Shown piece by piece: positions 23,474 through 31,412 of a stretch of DNA of 38,259 bases. Made by a program: the position numbers and the translations under genes. A model generated the notes under the pieces. The model had not been told where the DNA came from and searched no databases. It worked only from the letters and a program-made list of their open reading frames with translations. Positions within the stretch are counted from its first letter, which is position 1, and the number at the start of each line of letters is the position of its first letter. Origin of the DNA: Acholeplasmataceae bacterium (GTDB lineage: Bacteria > Bacillota > Negativicutes > Acidaminococcales > Acidaminococcaceae); the NCBI GenBank assembly GCA_012744295.1, contig JAAYIB010000021.1:1-38259 (forward strand), read 5' to 3'.

Positions 23474-23516
23474 GAAGGATTTTCCCGATGTATCAAGAAT
23501 TTACTAAGCAAGGCTA

Positions 23517-23551
23517 AGAGCAGGGACTTTTTAGTCCTTGCTCTCTTTTTT
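23517..23551 (+). terminator. Rho-independent terminator after metK
   Basis: AGAGCAGGGAC and GTCCTTGCTCT form an 11-bp stem (one G-U) with a 6-nt T-rich loop, followed by CTTTTTT. Confidence 0.85.
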
Positions 23552-23567
23552 AGATGCGAGGTGTAAA

Positions 23568-25964
23568 ATGAAGTTTGCCAATATAGCAATTAACCTGCCG
23601 GTAAAAAGTCTGTTCAAGCAATTTACATACAGGCTGGGCGATGAATTTGACTTCGTGGATAAAGGCTGGCGCGTAATCGTGCCTTTCGGTCACCAAATGG
23701 TCGAAGGTTTCGTTGTAAGTACGAGCGAAGCAGAATCGGGCGGGGAAGAGCTGAAAGACGTCATTGATACGCTTGGACTGGAGCCATGGTTTGATAATCA
23801 GATGCTGGAAACGGCAAAGTGGATTTCTAAATACTATCTTTGCTCCCTTGCTGAAGCGATGAGGCTGTTCGTACCTGGAGGCGGCAGCATCAAAAGCACG
23901 CCTAAATACCAGGCTGTTGCCGGTGCCCTGGCGGAGGACGCCTCTCCCGCGGAAAAGCTGTTGTACGTTTACTTGCAGAAAAACGGTGCCGCCTCACGCA
24001 AAGAAATTGCAAAGGAGTTCGGAGGCATTTCAGTCTTGAGAGCATTGACAGCCAAAAAGACAGTCATAGCTGAATTCGAGATAGGCAGAAAGTTCAAGGA
24101 AAAACTATGCAGCTTTTATCTCTTGACAGAAGCGGGCAAAGCCGCCCTTGCCGGACTGGGCAAAGCCCCCGCGCAAAAAAAGGCCCTGGAGGCATTGGCG
24201 CAAAGCGGAGAAATACCGGCCGATAAGCTTGAACTGCATGGAATTACACCCTTGACAGCAAGAACCTTGTGCCGGAAAGGGTTTGCACAAAAAATTCAAA
24301 AAAGAGTTCTGCGTGACAGTTACTCCGGGCATTTCCGCAAGAAAGAAGATCTTACGCTGACACAAGAACAAGAGTCTTCCCTAAAAGAAATCAGCCTTGC
24401 CCTTAACGAGGCTGAATACAGTGCCTTCCTTCTGCAGGGAGTAACGGGCAGCGGAAAGACGGAAATATATCTGAGAGCCTCTGACGAGGCTGTCAGGAAA
24501 GGACTGCAGGTCATGGTTCTCGTTCCCGAAATCGCGCTGACGGGACAAATCGTCGAGCGTTTCAAGGCGTGGTTCGGTGAAGGGGTTGTCGTGGCTCATA
24601 GCAAGCTTTCGCAAAGCGAGAGAGCCGACGTCTGGCACAAAACAAGACGAGGCATGGCTGACATTTTAATCGGGGTACGCTCTGCGGTCTTCGCACCCTT
24701 TGCGCGGCTTGGACTTATTATAATTGACGAAGAACAGGAATACAGCTACAAGCAGGAAGAACGGCCCTGCTACCACGCACGCACGGTAGCTCTGAAGCGG
24801 GCTAGACTGGCATCCGTCCCTGTTGTGCTTGGCAGTGCGCCGCCGGACGTGTGCACGTATCATTTTGCGCAAAAAAAGATATATCGGCATTTGCGGCTGA
24901 CCACGAGACCGAATGACGGAGATTTGGCCGAAGTTAAAATCGTAGACATGCGACGTGAGCTGCAAGGAGGAAACCGGTCGGTGCTTTCCGAATGCCTGAA
25001 GCAGGAACTCCTCGCCGTTGCCGAATGCGGTGAACAGGCGATAGTGCTCCTGAACCGCCGCGGTTTTTCTACCTTCGTCATGTGCAGGGACTGCGGGGAA
25101 GCCGTCACATGCCCCCATTGTGCTGTCTCGCTCGTCTACCATGACGCCGGCAAAGCCTTGCGCTGCCATTATTGCGGGTACGGCAGCAAGGTGCCAGACG
25201 AGTGTCCGAAATGCCACAGCAGAAAAATAAAATATTTCGGAACCGGCACACAAAAAGCCGAGGCTGCAATAACGGAGCTTGGGCAGGGTTTGAAAGTGCT
25301 AAGAATGGATCAGGACTCAACGTCGCGGAAGTTTGGACATGAAGATATATTGCGGCAATTTGTCTCGGGCAGCCACAACGTGCTTCTCGGCACACAGATG
25401 GTGGCCAAGGGGCATGATATCAACAATGTTACGCTTGTCGGCATTCTTGCGGCCGATTCACAGCTGAACCTGCCGGATTTCAGGGCAGGTGAACGCACCT
25501 TCAATCTATTGACGCAGGCTGCCGGCAGGGCCGGACGCGGGAGCAAGAGAGGACGCGTAATCCTCCAGGCTTATGACGCTGACAATGATATCATCAAGCT
25601 GGCGGCTGCACAGGATTACGATTCCTTTGCGGCAGCCGAACTGTCTTTCCGCAAGGAACTCGAATACCCGCCGTTTATGCGACTCTTAAAAATTACCGTC
25701 AGCGAGCGCGAATTTGACAAGGCTAACAGGTTGGCAATCGCGATTGCCACACAGCTGCATCACTTGAGCGCATCTCGGCAGGATGCTGAAATCCGGGTGC
25801 ACGGTCCGTTTCCGGCAATAATTGAAAAAGTCAGGGATTTTTACAGAATAAACATCCTTGTGAAAAGCAATAGGATGGAAGTAGTAAAAAGCTTCCTGAC
25901 TGCTTCGGAGTTTATGGAAATGAAAAACGTTTATTTTGATATCGACCCTGTCAGCGTAGTATAA
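23568..25964 (+). CDS. priA: primosomal protein N' (replication restart helicase PriA)
   Basis: This 798-residue SF2 helicase reloads the replicative helicase at stalled forks. The N-terminal DNA-binding domain starts FANIAINLPVKSLFKQFTY. Walker A is GVTGSGKTE (from residue 291). All eight zinc cysteines are present in four pairs (CRDC, CPHC, CHYC, CPKC). The late helicase motifs MVAKGHD and TQAAGRAGR are intact. Two motifs differ from the usual form: motif II reads DEEQ instead of DEEH (residues 387-390), and motif III reads GSAPP instead of GSATP (Pro425). The ATG at 23568 follows GCGAGGTG. It sits between metK and def as in many Firmicutes. The substitutions may be lineage features or may alter coupling of ATP hydrolysis. 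Confidence 0.95.
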   Translation: MKFANIAINLPVKSLFKQFTYRLGDEFDFVDKGWRVIVPFGHQMVEGFVVSTSEAESGGEELKDVIDTLGLEPWFDNQMLETAKWISKYYLCSLAEAMRLFVPGGGSIKSTPKYQAVAGALAEDASPAEKLLYVYLQKNGAASRKEIAKEFGGISVLRALTAKKTVIAEFEIGRKFKEKLCSFYLLTEAGKAALAGLGKAPAQKKALEALAQSGEIPADKLELHGITPLTARTLCRKGFAQKIQKRVLRDSYSGHFRKKEDLTLTQEQESSLKEISLALNEAEYSAFLLQGVTGSGKTEIYLRASDEAVRKGLQVMVLVPEIALTGQIVERFKAWFGEGVVVAHSKLSQSERADVWHKTRRGMADILIGVRSAVFAPFARLGLIIIDEEQEYSYKQEERPCYHARTVALKRARLASVPVVLGSAPPDVCTYHFAQKKIYRHLRLTTRPNDGDLAEVKIVDMRRELQGGNRSVLSECLKQELLAVAECGEQAIVLLNRRGFSTFVMCRDCGEAVTCPHCAVSLVYHDAGKALRCHYCGYGSKVPDECPKCHSRKIKYFGTGTQKAEAAITELGQGLKVLRMDQDSTSRKFGHEDILRQFVSGSHNVLLGTQMVAKGHDINNVTLVGILAADSQLNLPDFRAGERTFNLLTQAAGRAGRGSKRGRVILQAYDADNDIIKLAAAQDYDSFAAAELSFRKELEYPPFMRLLKITVSEREFDKANRLAIAIATQLHHLSASRQDAEIRVHGPFPAIIEKVRDFYRINILVKSNRMEVVKSFLTASEFMEMKNVYFDIDPVSVV

Positions 25965-25985
25965 AGGAAAGCCTTTTCCTGTTTT
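25965..25985 (+). terminator. weak hairpin after priA, possible terminator
   Basis: AGGAAA-GCCT-TTTCCT is followed by GTTTT just after the priA stop. The stem has only six base pairs, two of them G-C, so termination would be partial at best. Confidence 0.3.
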
Positions 25986-26001
25986 CCTGTAACATTACTT
26001 A

Positions 26002-26010
26002 TGATATAAT
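26002..26010 (+). promoter_or_regulatory. extended -10 promoter ahead of def
   Basis: TGATATAAT (26002-26010) is a perfect extended -10 element 31 nt before the def start. No good -35 box is present at the proper distance (TTTTCC at 25982), which extended -10 promoters can tolerate. Confidence 0.45.
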
Positions 26011-26041
26011 CATAAGAATAAGACAATTTCTGGAGGAAAAC

Positions 26042-26497
26042 ATGGCAAACATGGAAATTAAGACGGCCGGTAATCCTGTGCTCAGGCAGGTTGCGGCCAA
26101 GGTGGGAAAAATAGATAAGAAAATCAAGAAGCTGCTCGGCGACATGGCCGACACGATGTACGCCGCAGACGGAGTGGGACTTGCCGCGCCTCAGATAGGC
26201 GTTTCGCTGCGCGTAGTGGTCATTGACGTCGGAGAAGGGCTGCTGGAACTGATTAATCCTGAAATCCTAAGCATGGAAGGCTCCTGCCTGAATGTGGAAG
26301 GGTGCCTCAGCGTGCCTAATTTTGACGGCGAGGTGGAAAGGGCGGAAAACGTAAAACTCAGATACCGGGATAGAAACGGAAAGCCTTTCGTGATAGAGGC
26401 AAAGGGACTTCTTGCAATAGCGATTCAGCACGAACTTGATCATTTGGACGGGGTTTTGTTCATCGACAAGGCCAGTACTCTGTTGCCGAAATCGTGA
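26042..26497 (+). CDS. def: peptide deformylase
   Basis: This 151-residue metalloenzyme removes the formyl group from the initiator methionine of new proteins. The three family motifs are complete: GVGLAAPQIG (44-53), EGCLSVP with metal ligand Cys88, and QHELDHLDG with His130, catalytic Glu131 and His134. CTGGAGGAAAAC precedes the ATG. It is directly followed by fmt, which adds the formyl group, the classic def-fmt pairing, and begins a run of genes extending to rpe. Confidence 0.97.
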   Translation: MANMEIKTAGNPVLRQVAAKVGKIDKKIKKLLGDMADTMYAADGVGLAAPQIGVSLRVVVIDVGEGLLELINPEILSMEGSCLNVEGCLSVPNFDGEVERAENVKLRYRDRNGKPFVIEAKGLLAIAIQHELDHLDGVLFIDKASTLLPKS

Positions 26498-26516
26498 AAA
26501 GGGAGGAGCAACGCCA

Positions 26517-27464
26517 ATGAAAATAGTTTTTATGGGTTCTCCCGAATTTGCGGTCGATACGCTTGCTGCCTTGCACAAGGAAGGCAAGCACGAGCTTTTG
26601 GCCGTCGTGACGCAGCCTGACAGACCTAAGGGCAGGGGCAGGAAGATTTTGACCACTGCGGTCAAGGACTACTCCCTGCAGGCCGCGCTTCCGGTCTTGC
26701 AGCCGGAAAAAGTCCGCAGCCCGGAGTTCATTGCACAATTGAAAGCATTGCGGCCGGACTTAATCGTCGTGGTTGCCTTCGGACAGCTTCTGCCGCGGGA
26801 AATACTTGACCTGCCACGGCTTGGCTGCCTTAACGTTCACGCCTCTCTGCTCCCCAAATATCGTGGAGCGGCGCCGATACACTACGCCATACTGCGGGGG
26901 GAAGCCGAATCGGGCGTAACCGTGATGCAGATGGACGAAGGCATGGACACGGGCGCTATGCTGGCAAAATACACGGTATCAATTACACAGGATATGACCA
27001 TGGGCGACCTGCACGATATTTTGAAGGCGAAGGGTGCAGAACTTCTGCTTAAGGTGCTGAGCGAAATAGAAAAAAGTATTGCCGCAGCTGTCGCTCAAAA
27101 TAACAGCGAGGCAACCTATGCCGCCCTGCTTACGAAGGAAATCGAAAGAATTAACTGGAACTTGCCGGCCGGTGAAGTACATAATAAGGTCAGGGGCCTG
27201 AATCCCTGGCCGGGTGCCTATACCCTGCTTCCAAACGGCAGAAAGCTCAAGCTTTGGCGCACGCGTGTCATAGAAAGCCTTCATGATGGCTGCAAGCCGG
27301 GCGAAGTTGCCGAGCTTACGGATACGGGCTTTGTCGTTGCCTGCGGAGAGGGTTTTATTGAAGTGCTGGAGGTTCAGCCGGAATCCGGAAAGAAAATGCC
27401 GGCGGCAACCTATTGCAACGGTCACAAGCTTAACAAGGGCATAAAATTCATAATCGAAGGATAG
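26517..27464 (+). CDS. fmt: methionyl-tRNA formyltransferase
   Basis: This 315-residue enzyme transfers a formyl group from 10-formyltetrahydrofolate to Met-tRNA(fMet). It opens MKIVFMGSPEFAVDTLAAL and has the loop RPKGRGRKI, the catalytic region LNVHASLLPKYRGAAPIHYA (the Asn/His site and SLLPxYRG signature), and the aspartate in MDEGMDTGAML. The C-terminal tRNA-binding domain contains KVRGLNPWPGAYT. The ATG at 26517 is supported by GGGAGGAGC upstream; a longer frame from 26436 overlaps def and is rejected. It lies 19 nt after def. Confidence 0.97.
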   Translation: MKIVFMGSPEFAVDTLAALHKEGKHELLAVVTQPDRPKGRGRKILTTAVKDYSLQAALPVLQPEKVRSPEFIAQLKALRPDLIVVVAFGQLLPREILDLPRLGCLNVHASLLPKYRGAAPIHYAILRGEAESGVTVMQMDEGMDTGAMLAKYTVSITQDMTMGDLHDILKAKGAELLLKVLSEIEKSIAAAVAQNNSEATYAALLTKEIERINWNLPAGEVHNKVRGLNPWPGAYTLLPNGRKLKLWRTRVIESLHDGCKPGEVAELTDTGFVVACGEGFIEVLEVQPESGKKMPAATYCNGHKLNKGIKFIIEG

Positions 27465-27470
27465 ATAAAA

Positions 27471-28259
27471 ATGGTTGAAATAGTTTTCAGACCTAAAAAA
27501 AGGATCTTTATCATTCTGGCCTCCCTCAGCGTTTTGCTGGCGGCGCTTTTCACTTATCTTATCTGGTTTGTTTCCTCTCCCGGACTTGCCGGCATCAATC
27601 GGCACCTTCCTACGCTCTTGGGATTTTCGGGAGCCGTTGTGATTTTGGCGTTTTTCATTGGCGTCGCAGGCATTGTGCTGGCGATTCTGGGACTTCCCGT
27701 CCTGAGATTGTTCCACGGCTGGGCCTGGAATACCATCAATATGCTGTTTCCGCTCGCTGTTTTTCTGGGCAGGGTTTTCCGCATTCCAAAAAGCAATATC
27801 GAACAGTCTTTTATTGAAATCAGCAATCATCTTGTGCGCAACCAGCACATCAAGGTGCCGGCGGAGCGCATATTGATTCTGACACCGCACTGCCTGCAGC
27901 TTGACACTTGCCCGCACAAGATAACGAGGGATATCAGAAATTGCCGCAGATGCGGTGCCTGCAGCGTCGGCCCCTTGCTGGAACTGGTCGACAAATACGG
28001 TGTCAATATGGCAGTCGCCACAGGCGGAACCCTGGCCAGGCAGGTCGTTAAAACAATAAGGCCGAAAGCCATTATTGCCGTTGCCTGTGAACGAGACCTG
28101 ACAAGCGGTATTCAGGATGTCTTCCCTCTGCCGGTTGTGGGCGTCCTGAATGAAAGACCCTGCGGTCCTTGTTTCAACACCAGGGTGGATGTAAGGAAGG
28201 TTGAGGAAACGATTAAATATTTTTTGAATGACGAGGGAAAAAATGACTTTCAAAACTAA
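27471..28259 (+). CDS. DUF116 membrane protein with Cys clusters
   Basis: This 262-residue protein has two clear membrane helices (about 11-34 and 46-77), possibly a third weak one near 86-101, followed by a cytosolic DUF116 domain. The domain carries a Cys-rich segment, CLQLDTCPHKITRDIRNC, then CRRCGAC, and a later PCGPC, which suggests one or more metal or Fe-S centres. The function of DUF116 is not known. It begins 6 nt after fmt and overlaps rsmB by 17 nt, a position that recurs in related Firmicutes, so it is plausibly tied to translation-related genes only by co-expression. Confidence 0.88.
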   Translation: MVEIVFRPKKRIFIILASLSVLLAALFTYLIWFVSSPGLAGINRHLPTLLGFSGAVVILAFFIGVAGIVLAILGLPVLRLFHGWAWNTINMLFPLAVFLGRVFRIPKSNIEQSFIEISNHLVRNQHIKVPAERILILTPHCLQLDTCPHKITRDIRNCRRCGACSVGPLLELVDKYGVNMAVATGGTLARQVVKTIRPKAIIAVACERDLTSGIQDVFPLPVVGVLNERPCGPCFNTRVDVRKVEETIKYFLNDEGKNDFQN

Positions 28260-29631
28260 GGGCCATGCGAGTAAAGACACAGTAAAGGATAATGCCAGGA
28301 TGCTTGCCTTCAAGGTTATTGACGAGGTTTTCTCCAAAGGCGCCTACAGCAATATTGCGCTGAACAGGGCCTTGTCATCGGCCAGGCTTGACGACCTTGA
28401 CCGGCGCTTCGCAACAGAGCTGGTTTACGGCTGCGTCAAGGCAAAAGGCACGCTTGACTGGATCATCGCAAAGCACGTGACGCGCCCTTTGAATAAAATA
28501 AGTCCGGTTATTTTAAACATTTTAAGGCTGGGTGTTTTCCAAATTTATTATTTGGAACGCATTCCAGCTTCTGCTGCTTGTAACGAGTCGGTTAACCTGG
28601 CCAAGAAGCTCGGCCACCAGGGTACGGTGAAGTTTGTTAACGCAGTCCTGCGCAGCTCCGCACGCGGCAAGGACACGCTGAAATTCCCTTCGGAAGCAGA
28701 GGATTCGGCAGGCCGGCTGGCGCTTGAGCTTGCCCATCCGAGATGGCTTGTGGAGCGCTGGTTAAATCAGTTCGGAAAAGATCAAACTGTCAGGCTGTGT
28801 GTTTTTAATAACCAGCCACCGCCGCTGACCTTGCGCGTCAACTCTCTGAAAGCAAACAGGGACGAACTTCTTGCCGCGCTTTTGTCTGAAGGCTTTGAAG
28901 CTGCGGCCTCAGCCTGGAGCGCAGATGGCATAGTCTGCACAAAAGTGCCGTCCATGAAGCTATTGTTCGAACGTTACGGACAAAGCCTCTATGTGCAGGA
29001 CGAAAGCTCGATGCTGATTGCAGGAATTCTTGCGCCGCTCCCCGGACAACTTGTAATTGACGTCTGTGCTGCACCTGGAGGCAAGACGACCCATCTGGCA
29101 CAATTGATGGAGAACAAGGGGACGGTTATCGCAACCGACATATACGAGCACAAACTTAAGCTCATCGCCGAAAATGCCAGGAGGCTGGGTCTTGACATCG
29201 TCAGACCTCTTCTTGGGGATGCGGCGGAAAACGTGACCGCCTGGAACGAAACTGCTGACCGTGTACTTGTAGACGCGCCTTGCTCCGGGCTCGGCGTTTT
29301 TGCAAGGCGTGCCGAGGCGAGGTGGAACAAGACGGAAGAAAGCCTGAAGGAATTTCCTGCTTTGCAGTCAAAGATTCTTGCCAATGCCAGTCGCTATGTA
29401 AAGCCCGGCGGACGTCTCGTCTACAGTACCTGCACGCTGGAAAAAGCAGAAAACGGCGAAGTTGTCGACAGCTTCCTGCGCGAGCATAAGGACTTTTGCA
29501 AAAAACCGTTTCGGCACCCGCTTACGGGCAATGAGGTGAAAGAACTAAGCCTGCTGCCGCAGAAAGATGGTATTGACGGCTTTTATATCTGCGCTCTTGA
29601 GCGCCAACAGAAAGATGAGACAAATGGATAA
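28243..29631 (+). CDS. rsmB: 16S rRNA (cytosine(967)-C(5))-methyltransferase
   Basis: This 462-residue SAM-dependent methyltransferase of the NOL1/NOP2/Sun family modifies C967 of 16S rRNA. The N-terminal NusB-like RNA-binding domain covers about residues 20-160 (ARMLAFKVIDEVFSKGAYSN). The catalytic domain has the SAM motif DVCAAPGGKTTHLAQ, the DAPCSGLGVF motif, and the nucleophile in YSTCTLEKAENGEVV. GAGGG precedes the ATG at 28243. The gene overlaps DUF116 by 17 nt and rlmN by several bases, indicating tight coupling. Confidence 0.94.
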   Translation: MTFKTKGHASKDTVKDNARMLAFKVIDEVFSKGAYSNIALNRALSSARLDDLDRRFATELVYGCVKAKGTLDWIIAKHVTRPLNKISPVILNILRLGVFQIYYLERIPASAACNESVNLAKKLGHQGTVKFVNAVLRSSARGKDTLKFPSEAEDSAGRLALELAHPRWLVERWLNQFGKDQTVRLCVFNNQPPPLTLRVNSLKANRDELLAALLSEGFEAAASAWSADGIVCTKVPSMKLLFERYGQSLYVQDESSMLIAGILAPLPGQLVIDVCAAPGGKTTHLAQLMENKGTVIATDIYEHKLKLIAENARRLGLDIVRPLLGDAAENVTAWNETADRVLVDAPCSGLGVFARRAEARWNKTEESLKEFPALQSKILANASRYVKPGGRLVYSTCTLEKAENGEVVDSFLREHKDFCKKPFRHPLTGNEVKELSLLPQKDGIDGFYICALERQQKDETNG

Positions 29632-30673
29632 AAAAGAAATTTTTGGCATGGGACTTTCCGAACTGCAGTCGCTCTTTATCGATAAAGGACTGAAAAAATA
29701 CCGTGCGGACCAGGTTTTCGACTGGCTGTACAAAAAGTCGGTTTTCACATTTTCCGAGATGAAAAACATTGCCAGGTCTGACGCGGAGCTAATGAATGAC
29801 AATTTCACCGTGCTGCCTGCAAACGTTAAAATCCTGCGCCGCCAGCAATCAGCGGACGGACTCACCACAAAGGACCTCGTCGAGCTCACGGACGGCAACA
29901 CGGTGGAAACCGTGTCGATGAAGCATGACTACGGCTGCAGCATCTGCGTTTCAAGCCAGGTCGGCTGCAATATGGGTTGTGCCTTCTGTGCCAGCGGCAT
30001 CGGCGGCTTTGTGCGCAATCTGTCGCCACAGGAGATTTTACTGCAGATAGCCCTTTCCAATCAGTTGCTTGTACCAGCCGGAGGGCGCATCAGCCGCATA
30101 GTGGTAATGGGTTCGGGCGAACCGCTTTTGAATCTTGACGCGGTGCTTGAAGCCCTGACGTTTGCGCATCGTGAAGACGCATTTAACATCAGCTGCCGCA
30201 ATATGACCGTTTCCACATGCGGTATCGTGCCCGGCATCGATGCTCTGGCCGGTAAAGGCATACGGCTTAATCTGGCAATTTCGCTGCATGCTGCCAATAA
30301 TGACCTGCGCAGCGAACTGATGCCTGTGAACGACACATACGCCCTTACCGAGGTAATTGCGGCCGCTGAACGTTACGCACGTACGTCGGGCAGGCAGGTT
30401 ACGTATGAGTACATCCTGATTGCAGGCAAGAACGATTCCCTGACTGACGCCGAGTTATTGGCAAATGCCCTGCGTTTCAAGCATGCCTCAGTCAATCTTA
30501 TTCCTGTTAACCCGGTCGAGGAAAAAGGCTACAGAAGGCCGTCGACGGAACGCATTGACGCCTTTCTGCGTTTCTTGCAGAAGAGAAAAATCAATGTGAC
30601 AATAAGAAAAGAAATGGGTAAGGATATTGACGCCGCCTGCGGGCAGCTGCGCTCAAAGGCAATGAAGAGATAA
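29624..30673 (+). CDS. rlmN: dual-specificity 23S rRNA (A2503)/tRNA (A37) C2-methyltransferase RlmN
   Basis: This 349-residue radical SAM enzyme methylates C2 of A2503 in 23S rRNA, and in some species A37 of tRNA. The cluster ligands are C-x3-C-x2-C in GCNMGCAFCASG (Cys115, 119, 122), and the methyl-carrying cysteine is in MGKDIDAACGQLR (Cys339). SGEPLLN and the substrate loop HAANNDLRSELMPVN are present. Starts at 29615 and 29624 are both in frame and neither has a strong ribosome binding site; I chose 29624 because it begins MDKKEIFGMGLSEL, like relatives. It overlaps rsmB by 8 nt. Confidence 0.94.
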   Translation: MDKKEIFGMGLSELQSLFIDKGLKKYRADQVFDWLYKKSVFTFSEMKNIARSDAELMNDNFTVLPANVKILRRQQSADGLTTKDLVELTDGNTVETVSMKHDYGCSICVSSQVGCNMGCAFCASGIGGFVRNLSPQEILLQIALSNQLLVPAGGRISRIVVMGSGEPLLNLDAVLEALTFAHREDAFNISCRNMTVSTCGIVPGIDALAGKGIRLNLAISLHAANNDLRSELMPVNDTYALTEVIAAAERYARTSGRQVTYEYILIAGKNDSLTDAELLANALRFKHASVNLIPVNPVEEKGYRRPSTERIDAFLRFLQKRKINVTIRKEMGKDIDAACGQLRSKAMKR

Positions 30674-30694
30674 AGAACATGCGAGGTGAGAGGC

Positions 30695-31408
30695 TTGCTG
30701 ATTGCAAGTAGAACGAACAAGGGCCTGGTCAGGGAAAATAACGAAGACAGCATTCTGGTAAAACCGCCAAAGCTTTTTGTGATTGCCGACGGCATGGGCG
30801 GACACCTCGGAGGGGAAACCGCAAGTTCTACGGCGACCGCCTTTCTAAGTAAGGTTGATTTTACCGGAGTGCCTGAAAAGGAACTGCTTGCCTTTCTTGA
30901 CGGCTGCTTTCAGAATATCAGCAGAAAAATCTGGCAAATGGCTCAGGATGACGTGAATTTGCAAAGGATGGGCACAACGCTTACGGCAGTGTATTTAGTA
31001 GACGACGAAAGAGCCTGTGTGGCCCACGTCGGAGACAGCAGAATCTACCTTCTGCAAACAAACGGCCTGAAGAAGATAACGAGCGATCATTCCTATGTTG
31101 CGGAATTAGTGCGCAACAAGGAGATAACCCCTCAGGAAGCGGCAAGCCATCAGCATAGGAATATCATTATGCGCGCGGTCGGAGTCGAACCCGGAGTGGA
31201 AACCGATTTGTTTGAATTTCTTACTGTAGGGGCTAAACGTCTGCTTTTAAGCAGCGACGGTCTGACAAATATGGTGTCCGAAAAAGAGATTGAATCAATC
31301 CTGCAAACCCTTGAACTGCCGGCAGCCGCAGACGCCTTGATGGAAAGAGCCCTCGCCGCAGGCGGTACGGACAACATCTCTTTCATCATCCTTGATCTGG
31401 AGGATTAA
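30695..31408 (+). CDS. stp: PP2C-family Ser/Thr phosphatase (Stp/PrpC)
   Basis: This 237-residue metal-dependent phosphatase reverses the action of the kinase encoded next. The PP2C motifs are complete: GLVRENNEDS, VIADGMGGHLGGE, the GTTLTAVYL strand, AHVGDSRIYLL, SSDGLTNMV and GGTDNISFIILDL, supplying the aspartates that bind two Mg/Mn ions. I chose the TTG at 30695 because GAGGTG lies about 6 nt upstream; a GTG at 30686 overlaps that site. It lies 4 nt upstream of prkC, the usual phosphatase-kinase pair. Confidence 0.94.
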   Translation: MLIASRTNKGLVRENNEDSILVKPPKLFVIADGMGGHLGGETASSTATAFLSKVDFTGVPEKELLAFLDGCFQNISRKIWQMAQDDVNLQRMGTTLTAVYLVDDERACVAHVGDSRIYLLQTNGLKKITSDHSYVAELVRNKEITPQEAASHQHRNIIMRAVGVEPGVETDLFEFLTVGAKRLLLSSDGLTNMVSEKEIESILQTLELPAAADALMERALAAGGTDNISFIILDLED

Positions 31409-31412
31409 AAAT

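Noticed and set aside
26979..28337. Long 452-codon open frame on the minus strand
   Set aside because: It lies antisense to fmt, DUF116 and rsmB, has no ribosome binding site or recognisable domain, and its composition is that of a shadow of GC-rich codons.
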